Assembly (NCBI GenBank): GCA_028279515.1
Contig: JANQNQ010000002.1
Coordinates: 124,001 to 188,000, forward strand
Source: Flavobacteriaceae bacterium
GTDB taxonomy: Bacteria > Bacteroidota > Bacteroidia > Flavobacteriales > Flavobacteriaceae
DNA: 64,000 nucleotides
Reading direction: 5' to 3'
Every line of letters begins with the position of its first letter. The first letter of the stretch is position 1. The notes beneath the pieces are model-generated. The model was given only the letters and a program-made list of their open reading frames with translations, ran no database searches and was not told where the DNA came from. A program made the position numbers and the translations under genes. Below are positions 11,501-20,076 of the stretch, piece after piece.

Positions 11501-13152
11501 AAACAGTTCTTGGGTTAATCTCAACCGCAAACGAACTTTCGGTAGAATCAGATAGTAACTTAACCGTAACCCACTATTTAGAGTTAGACGGTGTTATTGA
11601 CTTGGTAGGTGAATCTCAACTCATCCAAGAGACAGATAGCGATCTGGCTGTTACTAGTGCTGGGTATATCGAAAGGGATCAACAGGGAATTGCAGACAAT
11701 TTCACATATAATTACTGGGGACTTCCAGTTGGTAACATCAATACCTCCTCAAACAATGCAGCCATTAGCATAAGTAGCGCAATGAGAGATGGTACCAGCG
11801 CAGGCTCGCCACTTGCCATTACCTTTGATGGTGCCGCTGGTGGAGCTGACGGCGCTCCTACCTCGCCAATCACACTAAGTTCTTACTGGATGTACCGTTT
11901 TATTGACAGTGCAGCTGATGACTATAACGGTTGGAATTTTGTCGGTGACGCTGGCAGTATTAGCATTGGGGAAGGATTTACTATGAAAGGTCCTGGTACA
12001 GGTGGCGTAGCCGATGAGCAAAATTTCGTATTCGTCGGAAAACCCAATAACGGTACAATTACATTACCACTTTCTAATGGTAACGAGTATCTTGTAGGTA
12101 ATCCATATCCTTCTGCCATTGATGCAGACTTGTTCATAGCAGACAACACATCAACTGATGGATCTGTAAGGTTCTGGCAACATTTTGCGAGTACTTCTCA
12201 CATCGTGTTCGAGTATCAAGGTGGATATGCACTATATAATCTTTCTGGAGGAACGCCTGCTGTTTCACATCCTGACATCGATCAAACGGGTTCAGGAACA
12301 AAGACTCCGACACGTTACATTCCGGTTGCTCAAGGTTTCTTTGTAGTGGATGATACCACCAATCCAGTTGCTGGAAACATCACCTTTGAAAATGATCAAA
12401 GAGTTTTTAGAACAGAAGCCTCTGCAAGCTCAGTCTTCATCAGAAACAGTGAAGAAACTGAAAGTACTTCTATTGCTGATGACAGAACCAAAATAAGATT
12501 AGGTTTTGATTCTCCTGGTGAATTGCACAGACAACTTCTGCTAACAATCGATGAGAATACTACCAACGGTATAGATTGGGCATATGATGCCAGAAAGAAT
12601 GAAGTTCAATACGACGATATGTTCTGGATGCTTGAAAATGACAAGTACGTAATCCAAGCCATTCCGTTTATGGATGAGACACAAGAGCTTCCATTGGGAG
12701 TTGATCTAACTTATGGCGGAAGACTTAAGATCGCGATTGACGCATTCGAAAACATGCCAGAAGACATTGATGTTTTCATCAAAGACAATTCGACTGGAAC
12801 GTTAACGAATCTAAGAACAAATGATTTCGAAATTGATCTTCCGGTTGGAGAATATCATGATCGCTTTGTGTTAACATTTGGTAATACTGTTCTTAGTGTT
12901 GATGAGAACAATCTTGAGGAAAATCTTAACGTTCACTATTTAAACGGACTAGATATCATTCGTATCCAATCAAACGGAAACGTAATCCCTAAAGATGCTG
13001 TACTTTATAATATGTTAGGGCAAAAAGTACGTTCATGGGAAGCAATCGAAGTTGACCAAGACCTTTCTACCAAGGGCATCAGCACAGGTAATTATATTTT
13101 CAACCTACATACAGATCAGGGAATTATCGCCAAGAAATTCTCCATAAAATAA
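8575..13152 (+). CDS. Giant modular T9SS-sorted surface protein (MAM-like head, LamG)
   Basis: 1525 residues, the shortest complete giant of the array. Signal peptide about 1-27 (ends STYSQ). The head is a single jelly-roll/MAM-like domain (about 28-213; aromatic and Asp-rich, with SIDLTGYE, YSTDGG and NSGGWLTA motifs) with no choice-of-anchor-D repeats. The scaffold starts at GPAGIGNNLELWLKAD (about 224), followed by IGRDD module (about 486-679), LamG fold (about 684-852), NYWGLPVG module (about 919-1056), GNPYPSAID/QGFFV module (about 1132-1282), FDSPGELHRQLLLT module (about 1304-1432) and T9SS sorting domain (about 1440-1525; NMLGQKV, TGNYIFNL, KKFSIK). A strong terminator follows at 13175. 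Gene sits 245 bases after the previous giant. Secreted/surface location is well supported; ligand unknown. Confidence 0.9.
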   Translation: MKKTTLPSWYTYVLVLFLAFSFSTYSQTTLFDADFETLTGDNAWTVSDIGSGGNTWFIGTESTALSGADGDYAYSERNGSDEYEDDTYLLLESSSIDLTGYERLTFSIDVWYDTEASYDGMRIDYSTDGGTNYYQLGDDDGGTNWYDDVDIDGIFDGAYGWAGNSGGWLTATFDLHAQAFDNQSDVRIRITFASDGSNAEAGVAVDNVTIEGYAITAKTYPTCGPAGIGNNLELWLKADSQIGTYTNGASVDTWTDSAFGSTWTNATSAGTERPTFYDNAADNVNFNPVIQFDGNDAMYGRKGFYNDEIFLVVKPSALTTAASATQDVFCGDWHKESPGTEDITGIAIGNTSARFANDIVAYNQGANVNYGKGLTSTTLGYDNVVLFNARKNAANTGMDLFFDGLDLAVFGPTVLQEVNAGTYEEIQDTRYWLGRSEFWGASLQGDVLEVIVYSSRLTDAERQRVEGYLAVKYGIALGFDGTSGATPHLPVTLYDSTHTALWDTTVNAGYTYNMAAIGRDDCSTLNQKQSTSVDPGSVITISLGDTYSTNSSNPNSFTDDLDFLVWGSNGSALTAAATPISVNLGPTTVTTLTDVAERRWKITERATTDIGVVEVSVATADLVNLPALVGNDAYVMILADDAAFSTGVETVFLETEGANQTAKYDFDGTKFFTFGVAHETLADRHLEFDGVDNFANIGDKVDLTGPFSISAWVYTTGSNSTNNAKTIISKRGGPSNGYLLYLRDDNFVQMNFDSGSINQITSNTAIPLNQWRHIAFSYDGADARIYIDGVLDNTEAMNAPTANSNSLCIGARYIDKNTQANFFMGNIEEIRIWNQALSVNEIRYIMNQEIEQDGGGNVDGEILPLTTTKNDINGVPWSDLLAYFNMNSYIGTHLNDVSGNGNRASLVVPDNFSIRDQTAPLPYVTTTDSNWTATSTWENGSEMYVPNSSLTINGVATDINWNIVQLGHDVAATDDKTVLGLISTANELSVESDSNLTVTHYLELDGVIDLVGESQLIQETDSDLAVTSAGYIERDQQGIADNFTYNYWGLPVGNINTSSNNAAISISSAMRDGTSAGSPLAITFDGAAGGADGAPTSPITLSSYWMYRFIDSAADDYNGWNFVGDAGSISIGEGFTMKGPGTGGVADEQNFVFVGKPNNGTITLPLSNGNEYLVGNPYPSAIDADLFIADNTSTDGSVRFWQHFASTSHIVFEYQGGYALYNLSGGTPAVSHPDIDQTGSGTKTPTRYIPVAQGFFVVDDTTNPVAGNITFENDQRVFRTEASASSVFIRNSEETESTSIADDRTKIRLGFDSPGELHRQLLLTIDENTTNGIDWAYDARKNEVQYDDMFWMLENDKYVIQAIPFMDETQELPLGVDLTYGGRLKIAIDAFENMPEDIDVFIKDNSTGTLTNLRTNDFEIDLPVGEYHDRFVLTFGNTVLSVDENNLEENLNVHYLNGLDIIRIQSNGNVIPKDAVLYNMLGQKVRSWEAIEVDQDLSTKGISTGNYIFNLHTDQGIIAKKFSIK

Positions 13153-13174
13153 ATAGATTCAACAAGAAAAAAGA

Positions 13175-13208
13175 GAGGCGGCAAAATTCATTTGCTGCCT
13201 CTTTTTTT
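13175..13208 (+). terminator. Intrinsic terminator of the 1525-residue giant gene
   Basis: Stem GAGGCGGCAAA / TTTGCTGCCTC (11 bp with one G-U pair), 5-base loop, then seven T at 13202-13208, 22 bases after the stop codon. Confidence 0.9.
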
Positions 13209-13299
13209 ATTAACAACCTATAATTCTGTAAATCAGAATGGTAGATTAGATTTCAAAAGTGATTGGGTCGAGCCTCAAAAAAATTATTTAGCCCTATGC

Positions 13300-13329
13300 T
13301 TGCATAATAAATTTAGAATTATAGCTTTG
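13300..13329 (+). promoter_or_regulatory. Bacteroidota-type promoter of the 1898-residue giant gene
   Basis: TTG (13300-13302), 19 bases, then TAGCTTTG (13322-13329), matching the Bacteroidota consensus TTG...TAnnTTTG. The bases around the TTG (GCTTGCATAATAAA) recur upstream of the miniature gene at 19186. Confidence 0.75.
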
Positions 13330-13362
13330 CAAGCTGATTTTTTGTATTAAGCCCTAATCCCT

Positions 13363-16300
13363 ATGATCAAAACTACTACCTCAATAAAGGTGGTCTTTGC
13401 CTTTATTTTTTTCTTAGTTAGCTTTTCAAGCCAAGCGCAAAGTTCTGAAGTCATCGTTTCAGTTACTTGGCCCAATTGGTCTTCAGAAAATTATTTATTG
13501 ATATACGACCCGGGAGGAACGCTCATCGGGCAGATATGTGATCCAGCCAACTGTTACACCGGATCGGGTAACACCAGTTACTCGACCACATTGAACCTTG
13601 GTTGTCAACCTGATGGTAACAACTACTTCTTTTTCATGTGGGATGCTGCCAATGATGGATGGGACGGAGCAGATAACGTTACCATTACTTCTGGAGGGGC
13701 TACAGTGATCAACCAAAACGGAAACTCCGCAACCAACAGTGGTTTTGGCCCTACTTACTTCAATGTCTCTGGCGGTGGAGGCGGATGTGGTGTAGCACCA
13801 GAGATGGATGTGCAAGGAAATGCTACATCAATTGCAAGTGGCGATGTTACTCCTGCTACGGGTGATGACACTGATTTTGGTAGTACCATTATCGGCACAC
13901 CAGTATCAAACACTTTTACAATCCTCAATACTGGGACAAGCGATCTTACCCTTTCAGGTGCTCCGTTTGTAACAGTATCTGGAAGCACTGAGTTCTCAGT
14001 TACTGCGCAACCAACATCTCCAGTCGCTTCAAGTGGTTCGACCACATTTACAGTGCGATACGCACCTACAAACATAGGAACTGATACCGCAACGATTTCA
14101 ATTGCCAACGACGATAGTGATGAAAATCCTTATACGTTTGATGTACAAGGAAATGGGTTATCAGCAACTGCTGAAATCGATATACAGGGGAACGGTATTT
14201 CTATTGCAGATGGAGACACTACCCCTTCTACAACAGACGATACCGATTTTGGAAGTGGTCCGCTTGCGACACCAATTATCAGGACATTTACCATTGAAAA
14301 CCAAGGGGCTACAAACCTAACGATGACCGGAGGAACTCCTGTAACTTTATCAGGTAGTGCTGAATTTACCGTTACGGCTCAGCCTTCTTCTCCAATTAGC
14401 TCGGCTGGTACAACTACATTTCAAATTACCTATACTCCTGCTTCAGCTGGCACCGTAACTGCCACAGTTTCGGTAGCCAATTCTGATAGTGACGAGAATC
14501 CATACACTTTTGATATTCAAGGAACTGGAACTTCTTCAATCTACTGTGAAGACTTTAATTCTGGTGCCGGAGGATGGACTGGAATTGCGACTACCAACGG
14601 ACAATGGCTTCACGGTACGGACTTCGCTACTGGATCTTCAGGAGATTATATCTATTCAGAAAGAACTGCAGGGACAAGATATAACAACAACACATACATT
14701 TCGGTTGAAAGCCCGACAATTGACCTTACCGGATACGAAAATTTAAAGCTTACGCTAGACGTTTTTTATGATACCAGCAACGATGTTGACGATGGAATGC
14801 GTATTCGTTTCTCAACAGATGGCGGTGCCAACTATCAAAATTCATATGACGGCGGCACCACCTTTAGAAATCAAACTTTAGGTAAAGAAAATGATGGTAC
14901 CAACTGGTACAACGAGACCGATGCTGACGGATTTGATAATAATGAACGAGCATGGGCTGGAAACAGTGGCGGATGGATCACCGCTGAAATCGACTTAGAA
15001 TCGCAAGGATTTGACAATCAGTCGAATATAAGATTCCTAATTGAATTTGCTTCAGATGCAGGAACTACAGATCGAGGTGTTGCCTTTGACAACTTCTGTA
15101 TTGAAGGAGACCCAATTACTGCGAAATCTTACATAGCCTGTGGCCCTGCTGGTATCGGTAACGATCTTGAACTTTGGCTAAGAGCAGATGCCATCACTGG
15201 ACTCAATGATGGAGATTCTGTTGACACTTGGGAAGATCTTGCTTTTGGAACAGCCCTGACTAACGGTACCTCTTCAGGAACAGAAAGGCCAACATACTTA
15301 AACAACGCCACCGACAATGTGAACGGAAATCCCGTGGTTCGTTTTGATGGTAATGACGCTATGTACGGTAAAAAAGGATTCTACAATCACGACATTTATG
15401 TGGTAATCAAGCCAGGATCAACTATCAGTAGTACTCTTGGAACTCAAGATGTATTCTGTGGAGATGATTATCTTGAAACTGCTGCAAGTCAGGATGTTAC
15501 AGGTATTTCTATTGGCGATACTTCTGCTCGATACGGAGCCTTCCCTGACATTGTTGCCTATAATCAAGGTGCGCAAGGTCAATACGGAAACGCTATCGTA
15601 AGCAACAGTCTTACATATGACCTTCCAGTAATCTTCAACGCACGAATTAACAGTTCGGGTGATGGGATGGATCTTTATTTAGATGGAATCGACCTGAGCA
15701 TTCTTGGTGCCTCGCTTGAGGCTAACAACTCGGCTCCAAACACCTATCGAGACATTGCAAATACAAGATGGTGGTTAGGAAGAAGTGAATTCTTCGGCGG
15801 AAGCTTTGATGGTGACATGCTAGAAGTAATCGTTTTCTCTGATACAAAGACAGCGGCAGAAAAAGCACTTATTGAATCATACCTTGCCGTAAAATATGGA
15901 ATCAACCTAGGGCTCTATGGTATTCCGGCACTAGGAATTCCTCACATTCCTGTACCCTTCTACGATTCAACTGGCGTTGCACTATGGGACACAACAGTTA
16001 ATGCCGGGTACACCTACAACGTTTCGGCCATCGGTCGCGATGATTGTACGTTGCTTAATCAAAAGGAATCGAAAAGTATTGATCCTGCGGCAGTTGTGAG
16101 AATGGGACTAGGAGACATCTACGGCACCAATGACCTCAATCCGAATTCGTTTGATAACAATATGGACTTCCTGATATGGGGAAGCAACAACTCGAGCTTG
16201 GTCGCATCGGCTACGCCGTTGACGGTAAACCTTGGTCCTACAACAGTTACCACCATTACTGACATATCAGAGCGTATTTGGAAGGTAACCGAAAGAGCCA

Positions 16301-19059
16301 CAGGTGATATCGGAAGGGTAAAAGTTCAGGTAGCTACTTCAGACTTGGTTAACCTGCCCGCACTTGCAGGAAACGATGCATATGTGATGATCGTTGCTGA
16401 TGACGATAGTTTCACTACCAACCTAGAAACTGTTTTCTTAGATACAAACGGTGCTAATCAAGAAGCCTATTATGACTTTGACGGGACTCGTTATTTTGCC
16501 TTCGGTGTCGCGCATGAGGTGACAGCCGATAGACATCTTACCTTTGATGGTACTAACGATTACACCAATGTTGGTGATAAAATTGACCTTAGTGGGCCAT
16601 TTAGTGTTTCGTCATGGGTATACAGCACTGGATCTAACGATACGAACGATGAGAAGACCATCATTTCGAAACGTGGAAATAGCAACGACGGATATCACTT
16701 CTACTTGAGAGATGATAACCGTGTTGAGATGCGATTTGGCAATACAGCTAGCGCCACCATCACTTCGAATACAGCACTTAACGATAACCAGTGGAGGCAC
16801 GTAGCCTTTACATTTGATGGCACAAACGCCAACTTATATATTGACGGTGTACTTGACAACACCGAAGCCATGGATGCACCTGCAGCTACGGCATACTCAT
16901 TCGCAATCGGAAGCCGTTATGTTGATAAAAACGATCAGCGAAACTTCTTCGACGGAAGCATTGACGAGATTCGTATTTGGAACAGCGCCTTGACCGTAAA
17001 CCAGATTCGTTACATCATGAATCAGGAGATCGAACAAGACGGTGGCGGTAATGTCGACGGAGAAATTCTGCCGTTGGCGACTACAAAAAATGATATCAAC
17101 GGTGTCGCATGGACCAACCTATTGGCATACTTCAATATGAACTCGTACTTGGGGACACACCTGAACGATGTTTCTGGAAATGGAAATCGTGGAAGCCTCG
17201 TAGTACCAGATAACTTCAGCATTGAAGATCAGACTGCTCCCCTTCCCTATGTATCGACTGCAAGTGGCGCTTGGACAACTGGAAGTACATGGGAGAACGG
17301 TACCGATATGTATACGCCTAATGCTACCTTGACCATCAACGGTACTCCAACAGAAATCGAATGGAACATCGTTTCTGTCGGACATGATGTTAATGCCACA
17401 AGTGATGTAACCGTATTAGGTTTATTGTCTACTGCCAATGAATTATCGATACAATCAGACAGTAGCTTAATTATCTCGCACTATTTGAGCCTTGACGGAA
17501 CGATTGACCTTGAAGGAGAGTCACAGCTAATACAAACTACAGATAGTGATCTAGCCGTAAGTAGTGGTGGAAATATAGAGCGCGACCAGCAAGGTACCGC
17601 TGACCTTTTCACATATAACTACTGGTCTGCACCTGTAGGCGCCATCAGCACAACGACCAATAATACTGACTTTACGCTAAGTAATGTCTTGCGCGACGGT
17701 ACGACTGCTTCGAACCCTCAAGCAATCACATATACCAATAATGCCAGCTTTACGCCAACTACAAACCCTGTTACATTGAGCAATGCTTGGGTGTATAAGT
17801 TTGTTGATGGAACAGCCGACGACTATAATTCGTGGGTATACACAGGAAACACAGGTAACGTTTCTGTTGGGGAAGGATTTACCCTAAAAGGAACTGGTAC
17901 AGGCGGTGTTGCAGACTCGCAAAACTACGTGTTCACTGGAAAGCCAAACAACGGGGACATTACACTTAGCATTAGCGCTAATAACGAATATCTTATCGGA
18001 AACCCGTATCCTTCATCAATAGACTCACATGAGTTTATTGATGACAACTTGAGCATAACAGGAGCCTTGTATTTATGGCAACACTGGGGTGGCGGTAACC
18101 ACAACACTGCCGACTACCAAGGAGGATATGCAGTGATCACCAAAGCTGGAAGCACCCCTGCGGCTTCGCATCCAGATGTGAGTCAAACAGGTACAGGAAC
18201 CATCACTCCAGGAAGATACATTCCTGTTGCACAAGGTTTCTATGTGGTAGGAAGCGCCACTGGAGGTACTATCACTTTTGAAAACGACCAACGTTTCTTC
18301 GTAAACGAAGGTGCCACTTCTACTTTCTTGCGAAATGAAACCGTGGCCCGAAGCAATAACGGTAGACCAAAAGAAGAAACCGACCTACGACCTAAGATTC
18401 GTTTAGGTTTCACTTCTCCAGGCGGAATTGAGCGACAATTGCTACTTACCATCGACGAGGAGACCACCGACGGTATCGATCGTGGTTATGACGCAAAGTT
18501 AAATGAAACACAGTTTGATGATGCTTATTGGATGATTGATCAAAAAGCACATGTTATTCAGGCGGTAGCTGATATGGCCGAGACAAGAACGCTTCCGTTG
18601 GGCGTGAAGCTTCGAGAAGCAGGTCTTGCCACTTTTGACATTGATGCTTTAGAAAATGTGGCTGACGAGGTCAACATCTTCCTAAGAGACCACCTTACTG
18701 ATAGCTATTATGACCTAAGAGCTTCTAGCATTACGTTGGACCTTCCGGCAGGAAATTATGATGATCGTTTCGAATTGGTATTCGCCAATGGAAATCAAGT
18801 GCTCAGCAACGAAAACGTGGATCTAGAAAACATTCAAGTAGATTACCTTACCAACTTGAAAGGTATCAAAATTGCTAATAATACGACTACTTTGATCACA
18901 GGAGCAACGCTTCACAACATTGTGGGACAACGAACGATGAATTGGGAGCAAGTTGACAATGACGTTATCCTTGACATCAGTCATTTGAGTACCGGAAGTT
19001 ACATCTTTAGGCTACATACCGACAAAGGTACCATAGCCAAAAAGTTGATTGTAAACTAA
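13363..19059 (+). CDS. Giant modular T9SS-sorted surface protein with composite head
   Basis: 1898 residues, the longest member. Signal peptide about 1-26 (ends SSQAQ). The head is composite: a unique N-terminal domain (about 27-145, begins with VIVSVTWPNW, Cys-containing, ends in a Gly-rich stretch), two choice-of-anchor-D Ig-like repeats (about 146-260 and 270-388), then a jelly-roll/MAM-like domain (about 393-585). The shared scaffold follows: GPAGIGNDLELWLRAD (about 594), IGRDD module (863-1053), LamG fold (1057-1222), NYWSAPVG module (1297-1428), GNPYPSSID/QGFYV module (1500-1650), FTSPGGIERQLLLT module (1676-1806; FDSPG is FTSPG here) and T9SS sorting domain (1814-1898, NIVGQRT, TGSYIFRL, KKLIVN). 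It has its own promoter (13300) and terminator (19086), so it is transcribed as a single gene. Function inferred as surface binding or adhesion. Confidence 0.9.
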   Translation: MIKTTTSIKVVFAFIFFLVSFSSQAQSSEVIVSVTWPNWSSENYLLIYDPGGTLIGQICDPANCYTGSGNTSYSTTLNLGCQPDGNNYFFFMWDAANDGWDGADNVTITSGGATVINQNGNSATNSGFGPTYFNVSGGGGGCGVAPEMDVQGNATSIASGDVTPATGDDTDFGSTIIGTPVSNTFTILNTGTSDLTLSGAPFVTVSGSTEFSVTAQPTSPVASSGSTTFTVRYAPTNIGTDTATISIANDDSDENPYTFDVQGNGLSATAEIDIQGNGISIADGDTTPSTTDDTDFGSGPLATPIIRTFTIENQGATNLTMTGGTPVTLSGSAEFTVTAQPSSPISSAGTTTFQITYTPASAGTVTATVSVANSDSDENPYTFDIQGTGTSSIYCEDFNSGAGGWTGIATTNGQWLHGTDFATGSSGDYIYSERTAGTRYNNNTYISVESPTIDLTGYENLKLTLDVFYDTSNDVDDGMRIRFSTDGGANYQNSYDGGTTFRNQTLGKENDGTNWYNETDADGFDNNERAWAGNSGGWITAEIDLESQGFDNQSNIRFLIEFASDAGTTDRGVAFDNFCIEGDPITAKSYIACGPAGIGNDLELWLRADAITGLNDGDSVDTWEDLAFGTALTNGTSSGTERPTYLNNATDNVNGNPVVRFDGNDAMYGKKGFYNHDIYVVIKPGSTISSTLGTQDVFCGDDYLETAASQDVTGISIGDTSARYGAFPDIVAYNQGAQGQYGNAIVSNSLTYDLPVIFNARINSSGDGMDLYLDGIDLSILGASLEANNSAPNTYRDIANTRWWLGRSEFFGGSFDGDMLEVIVFSDTKTAAEKALIESYLAVKYGINLGLYGIPALGIPHIPVPFYDSTGVALWDTTVNAGYTYNVSAIGRDDCTLLNQKESKSIDPAAVVRMGLGDIYGTNDLNPNSFDNNMDFLIWGSNNSSLVASATPLTVNLGPTTVTTITDISERIWKVTERATGDIGRVKVQVATSDLVNLPALAGNDAYVMIVADDDSFTTNLETVFLDTNGANQEAYYDFDGTRYFAFGVAHEVTADRHLTFDGTNDYTNVGDKIDLSGPFSVSSWVYSTGSNDTNDEKTIISKRGNSNDGYHFYLRDDNRVEMRFGNTASATITSNTALNDNQWRHVAFTFDGTNANLYIDGVLDNTEAMDAPAATAYSFAIGSRYVDKNDQRNFFDGSIDEIRIWNSALTVNQIRYIMNQEIEQDGGGNVDGEILPLATTKNDINGVAWTNLLAYFNMNSYLGTHLNDVSGNGNRGSLVVPDNFSIEDQTAPLPYVSTASGAWTTGSTWENGTDMYTPNATLTINGTPTEIEWNIVSVGHDVNATSDVTVLGLLSTANELSIQSDSSLIISHYLSLDGTIDLEGESQLIQTTDSDLAVSSGGNIERDQQGTADLFTYNYWSAPVGAISTTTNNTDFTLSNVLRDGTTASNPQAITYTNNASFTPTTNPVTLSNAWVYKFVDGTADDYNSWVYTGNTGNVSVGEGFTLKGTGTGGVADSQNYVFTGKPNNGDITLSISANNEYLIGNPYPSSIDSHEFIDDNLSITGALYLWQHWGGGNHNTADYQGGYAVITKAGSTPAASHPDVSQTGTGTITPGRYIPVAQGFYVVGSATGGTITFENDQRFFVNEGATSTFLRNETVARSNNGRPKEETDLRPKIRLGFTSPGGIERQLLLTIDEETTDGIDRGYDAKLNETQFDDAYWMIDQKAHVIQAVADMAETRTLPLGVKLREAGLATFDIDALENVADEVNIFLRDHLTDSYYDLRASSITLDLPAGNYDDRFELVFANGNQVLSNENVDLENIQVDYLTNLKGIKIANNTTTLITGATLHNIVGQRTMNWEQVDNDVILDISHLSTGSYIFRLHTDKGTIAKKLIVN

Positions 19060-19085
19060 TCGACTGAACTCAAAATAGAAATACT

Positions 19086-19114
19086 GAGCCCCAATCTCTT
19101 GGGGCTCTTTTTTT
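19086..19114 (+). terminator. Intrinsic terminator of the 1898-residue giant gene
   Basis: Perfect 9-bp stem GAGCCCCAA / TTGGGGCTC with TCTC loop and seven T, 26 bases after the stop. Confidence 0.93.
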
Positions 19115-19186
19115 ACGGTTTAACCATAGCTAACTCCTTTAAAACTAGGATTTTTTACAAAATTATTAACAATTCTGGTATTAGGC

Positions 19187-19217
19187 TTGCATAATAAAAA
19201 ATGACCCCCTATATTTA
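19187..19217 (+). promoter_or_regulatory. Probable promoter of the miniature T9SS gene
   Basis: TTG (19187-19189), 20 bases, TATATTTA (19210-19217; one mismatch to TAnnTTTG). The bases GCTTGCATAATAAA around the TTG are identical to those of the promoter at 13300. Confidence 0.55.
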
Positions 19218-19237
19218 TCACAGCCCTGAATTAGAAC

Positions 19238-19999
19238 ATGAAGAAACCTACCTACTTTTGCGTTCTAGCAATGATATTGCTATGCGCAGTAACGACGATG
19301 TCGCATGCCCAAGCGACAGATGACAGAATGAAGTTTAGAATTGGCTTTGACTCGCCTGATGGCTATCACAGACAATTACTTCTTACCGTTGATGACCGAT
19401 CCACCTTTGGTGCCGATTGGGGTTTTGACGGAGCAAACCTAGACAACTTCGACAATGATATGTCGTGGTTGATTGAAGATGCAGAGTATATTATTCAAGG
19501 AATTCCTTCTATTGATGCATCTACTGCCCTCCCTTTAAGTATTCGAATTCAAGACCGAGGTATCATTACCATTGGCATCGATTCGCTCGAAAATGTCCCT
19601 AATGATGTCGAGCTGCTCTTGATCGACAGTACGTCTGGCACTACCCACGATCTTCGCAGTGAAGGCATCCAAATGGATCTTGATATTGGAACGTATGACA
19701 ATCGATTTACACTGGTTATTCCGGATGAATTGACCTTGAGCAACACTGATTTTGAACACAACAGTGAGGTTGATGTAGTATACTCAAAACATCAAAAGAC
19801 CTTGAAACTCTTTAACAACACTGGCACCGCAATAGAAAACGTACAAGTGTACAATATTGCTGGGCAAGAAGTGAAAACACAAAAAGTAGATCCTTCTGTG
19901 AGCCTTGACATCTCTGTTGACAATCTGACCTCTGGAGCCTACATTCTCAGAGCCAAAGGCGATAATAGGATGTTCACTAAGAAATTTGTAATCAACTAA
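19238..19999 (+). CDS. Miniature T9SS-sorted protein: stand-alone C-terminal module of the giants
   Basis: 253 residues. Signal peptide about 1-25 (ends MSHAQ), then directly the FDSPGxxxRQLLLT module (about 29-165: FDSPDGYHRQLLLTVDDRS, an IQGIPS strand, SLENVPNDVELLL) and a T9SS type A sorting domain (about 170-253, NIAGQEV, SGAYILRA, KKFVIN). It therefore equals the last two modules of the four giants, carrying its own signal peptide, promoter and terminator. Two readings are possible: a decayed giant gene that kept a new start, or a purposely small exported partner. The intact frame, signal peptide and promoter favour a working gene. Its conservation shows the FDSPG module can fold alone. 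Confidence 0.88.
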   Translation: MKKPTYFCVLAMILLCAVTTMSHAQATDDRMKFRIGFDSPDGYHRQLLLTVDDRSTFGADWGFDGANLDNFDNDMSWLIEDAEYIIQGIPSIDASTALPLSIRIQDRGIITIGIDSLENVPNDVELLLIDSTSGTTHDLRSEGIQMDLDIGTYDNRFTLVIPDELTLSNTDFEHNSEVDVVYSKHQKTLKLFNNTGTAIENVQVYNIAGQEVKTQKVDPSVSLDISVDNLTSGAYILRAKGDNRMFTKKFVIN

Positions 20000-20028
20000 A
20001 CTAGGTCCCTAAATGTTTGTTGATACGG

Positions 20029-20055
20029 AAAAGCCACCTCATGGGTGGCTTTTTT
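20029..20055. terminator. Bidirectional terminator between the array and hisS
   Basis: AAAGCCACC / GGGTGGCTTT stem with TCAT loop and T-tract on + strand; A-rich on the other side. Convergent genes on both sides. Confidence 0.88.
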
Positions 20056-20076
20056 ATTTTTTATGCGGAAGTATTT

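Larger units (their letters stand above)
1..19999 (+). repeat. Tandem array of paralogous T9SS-exported modular proteins
   Basis: Five consecutive + strand genes (ending at 2860, 8329, 13152, 19059 and 19999) encode proteins that align with each other over most of their length. The order of modules in the shared part is: WLKAD module, IGRDD module, LamG fold, NYWxxPVG module, GNPYPSxID/QGFFV module, FDSPG module, T9SS sorting domain. The last gene has only the final two. Protein identity is clearly high while codons differ at many synonymous positions, so the copies are old duplicates rather than recent ones. The array probably extends upstream, since the first member is cut by the window edge. 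Gaps between members are only 178-258 bases. Confidence 0.9.

Noticed and set aside
13755..14108. 117-codon frame on the - strand inside the 1898-residue giant gene, and many like it at 3667-4041, 11115-11453
   Set aside because: They recur at matching places of the paralogues as antisense shadows of Thr/Ser/Gly-rich repeats; no start signals or promoters.
1..19059. Rhs/polymorphic toxin system in the giant genes
   Set aside because: No RHS/YD repeats, no C-terminal toxin domain and no immunity genes; the C-terminus is a T9SS signal and variation is at the N-terminus.
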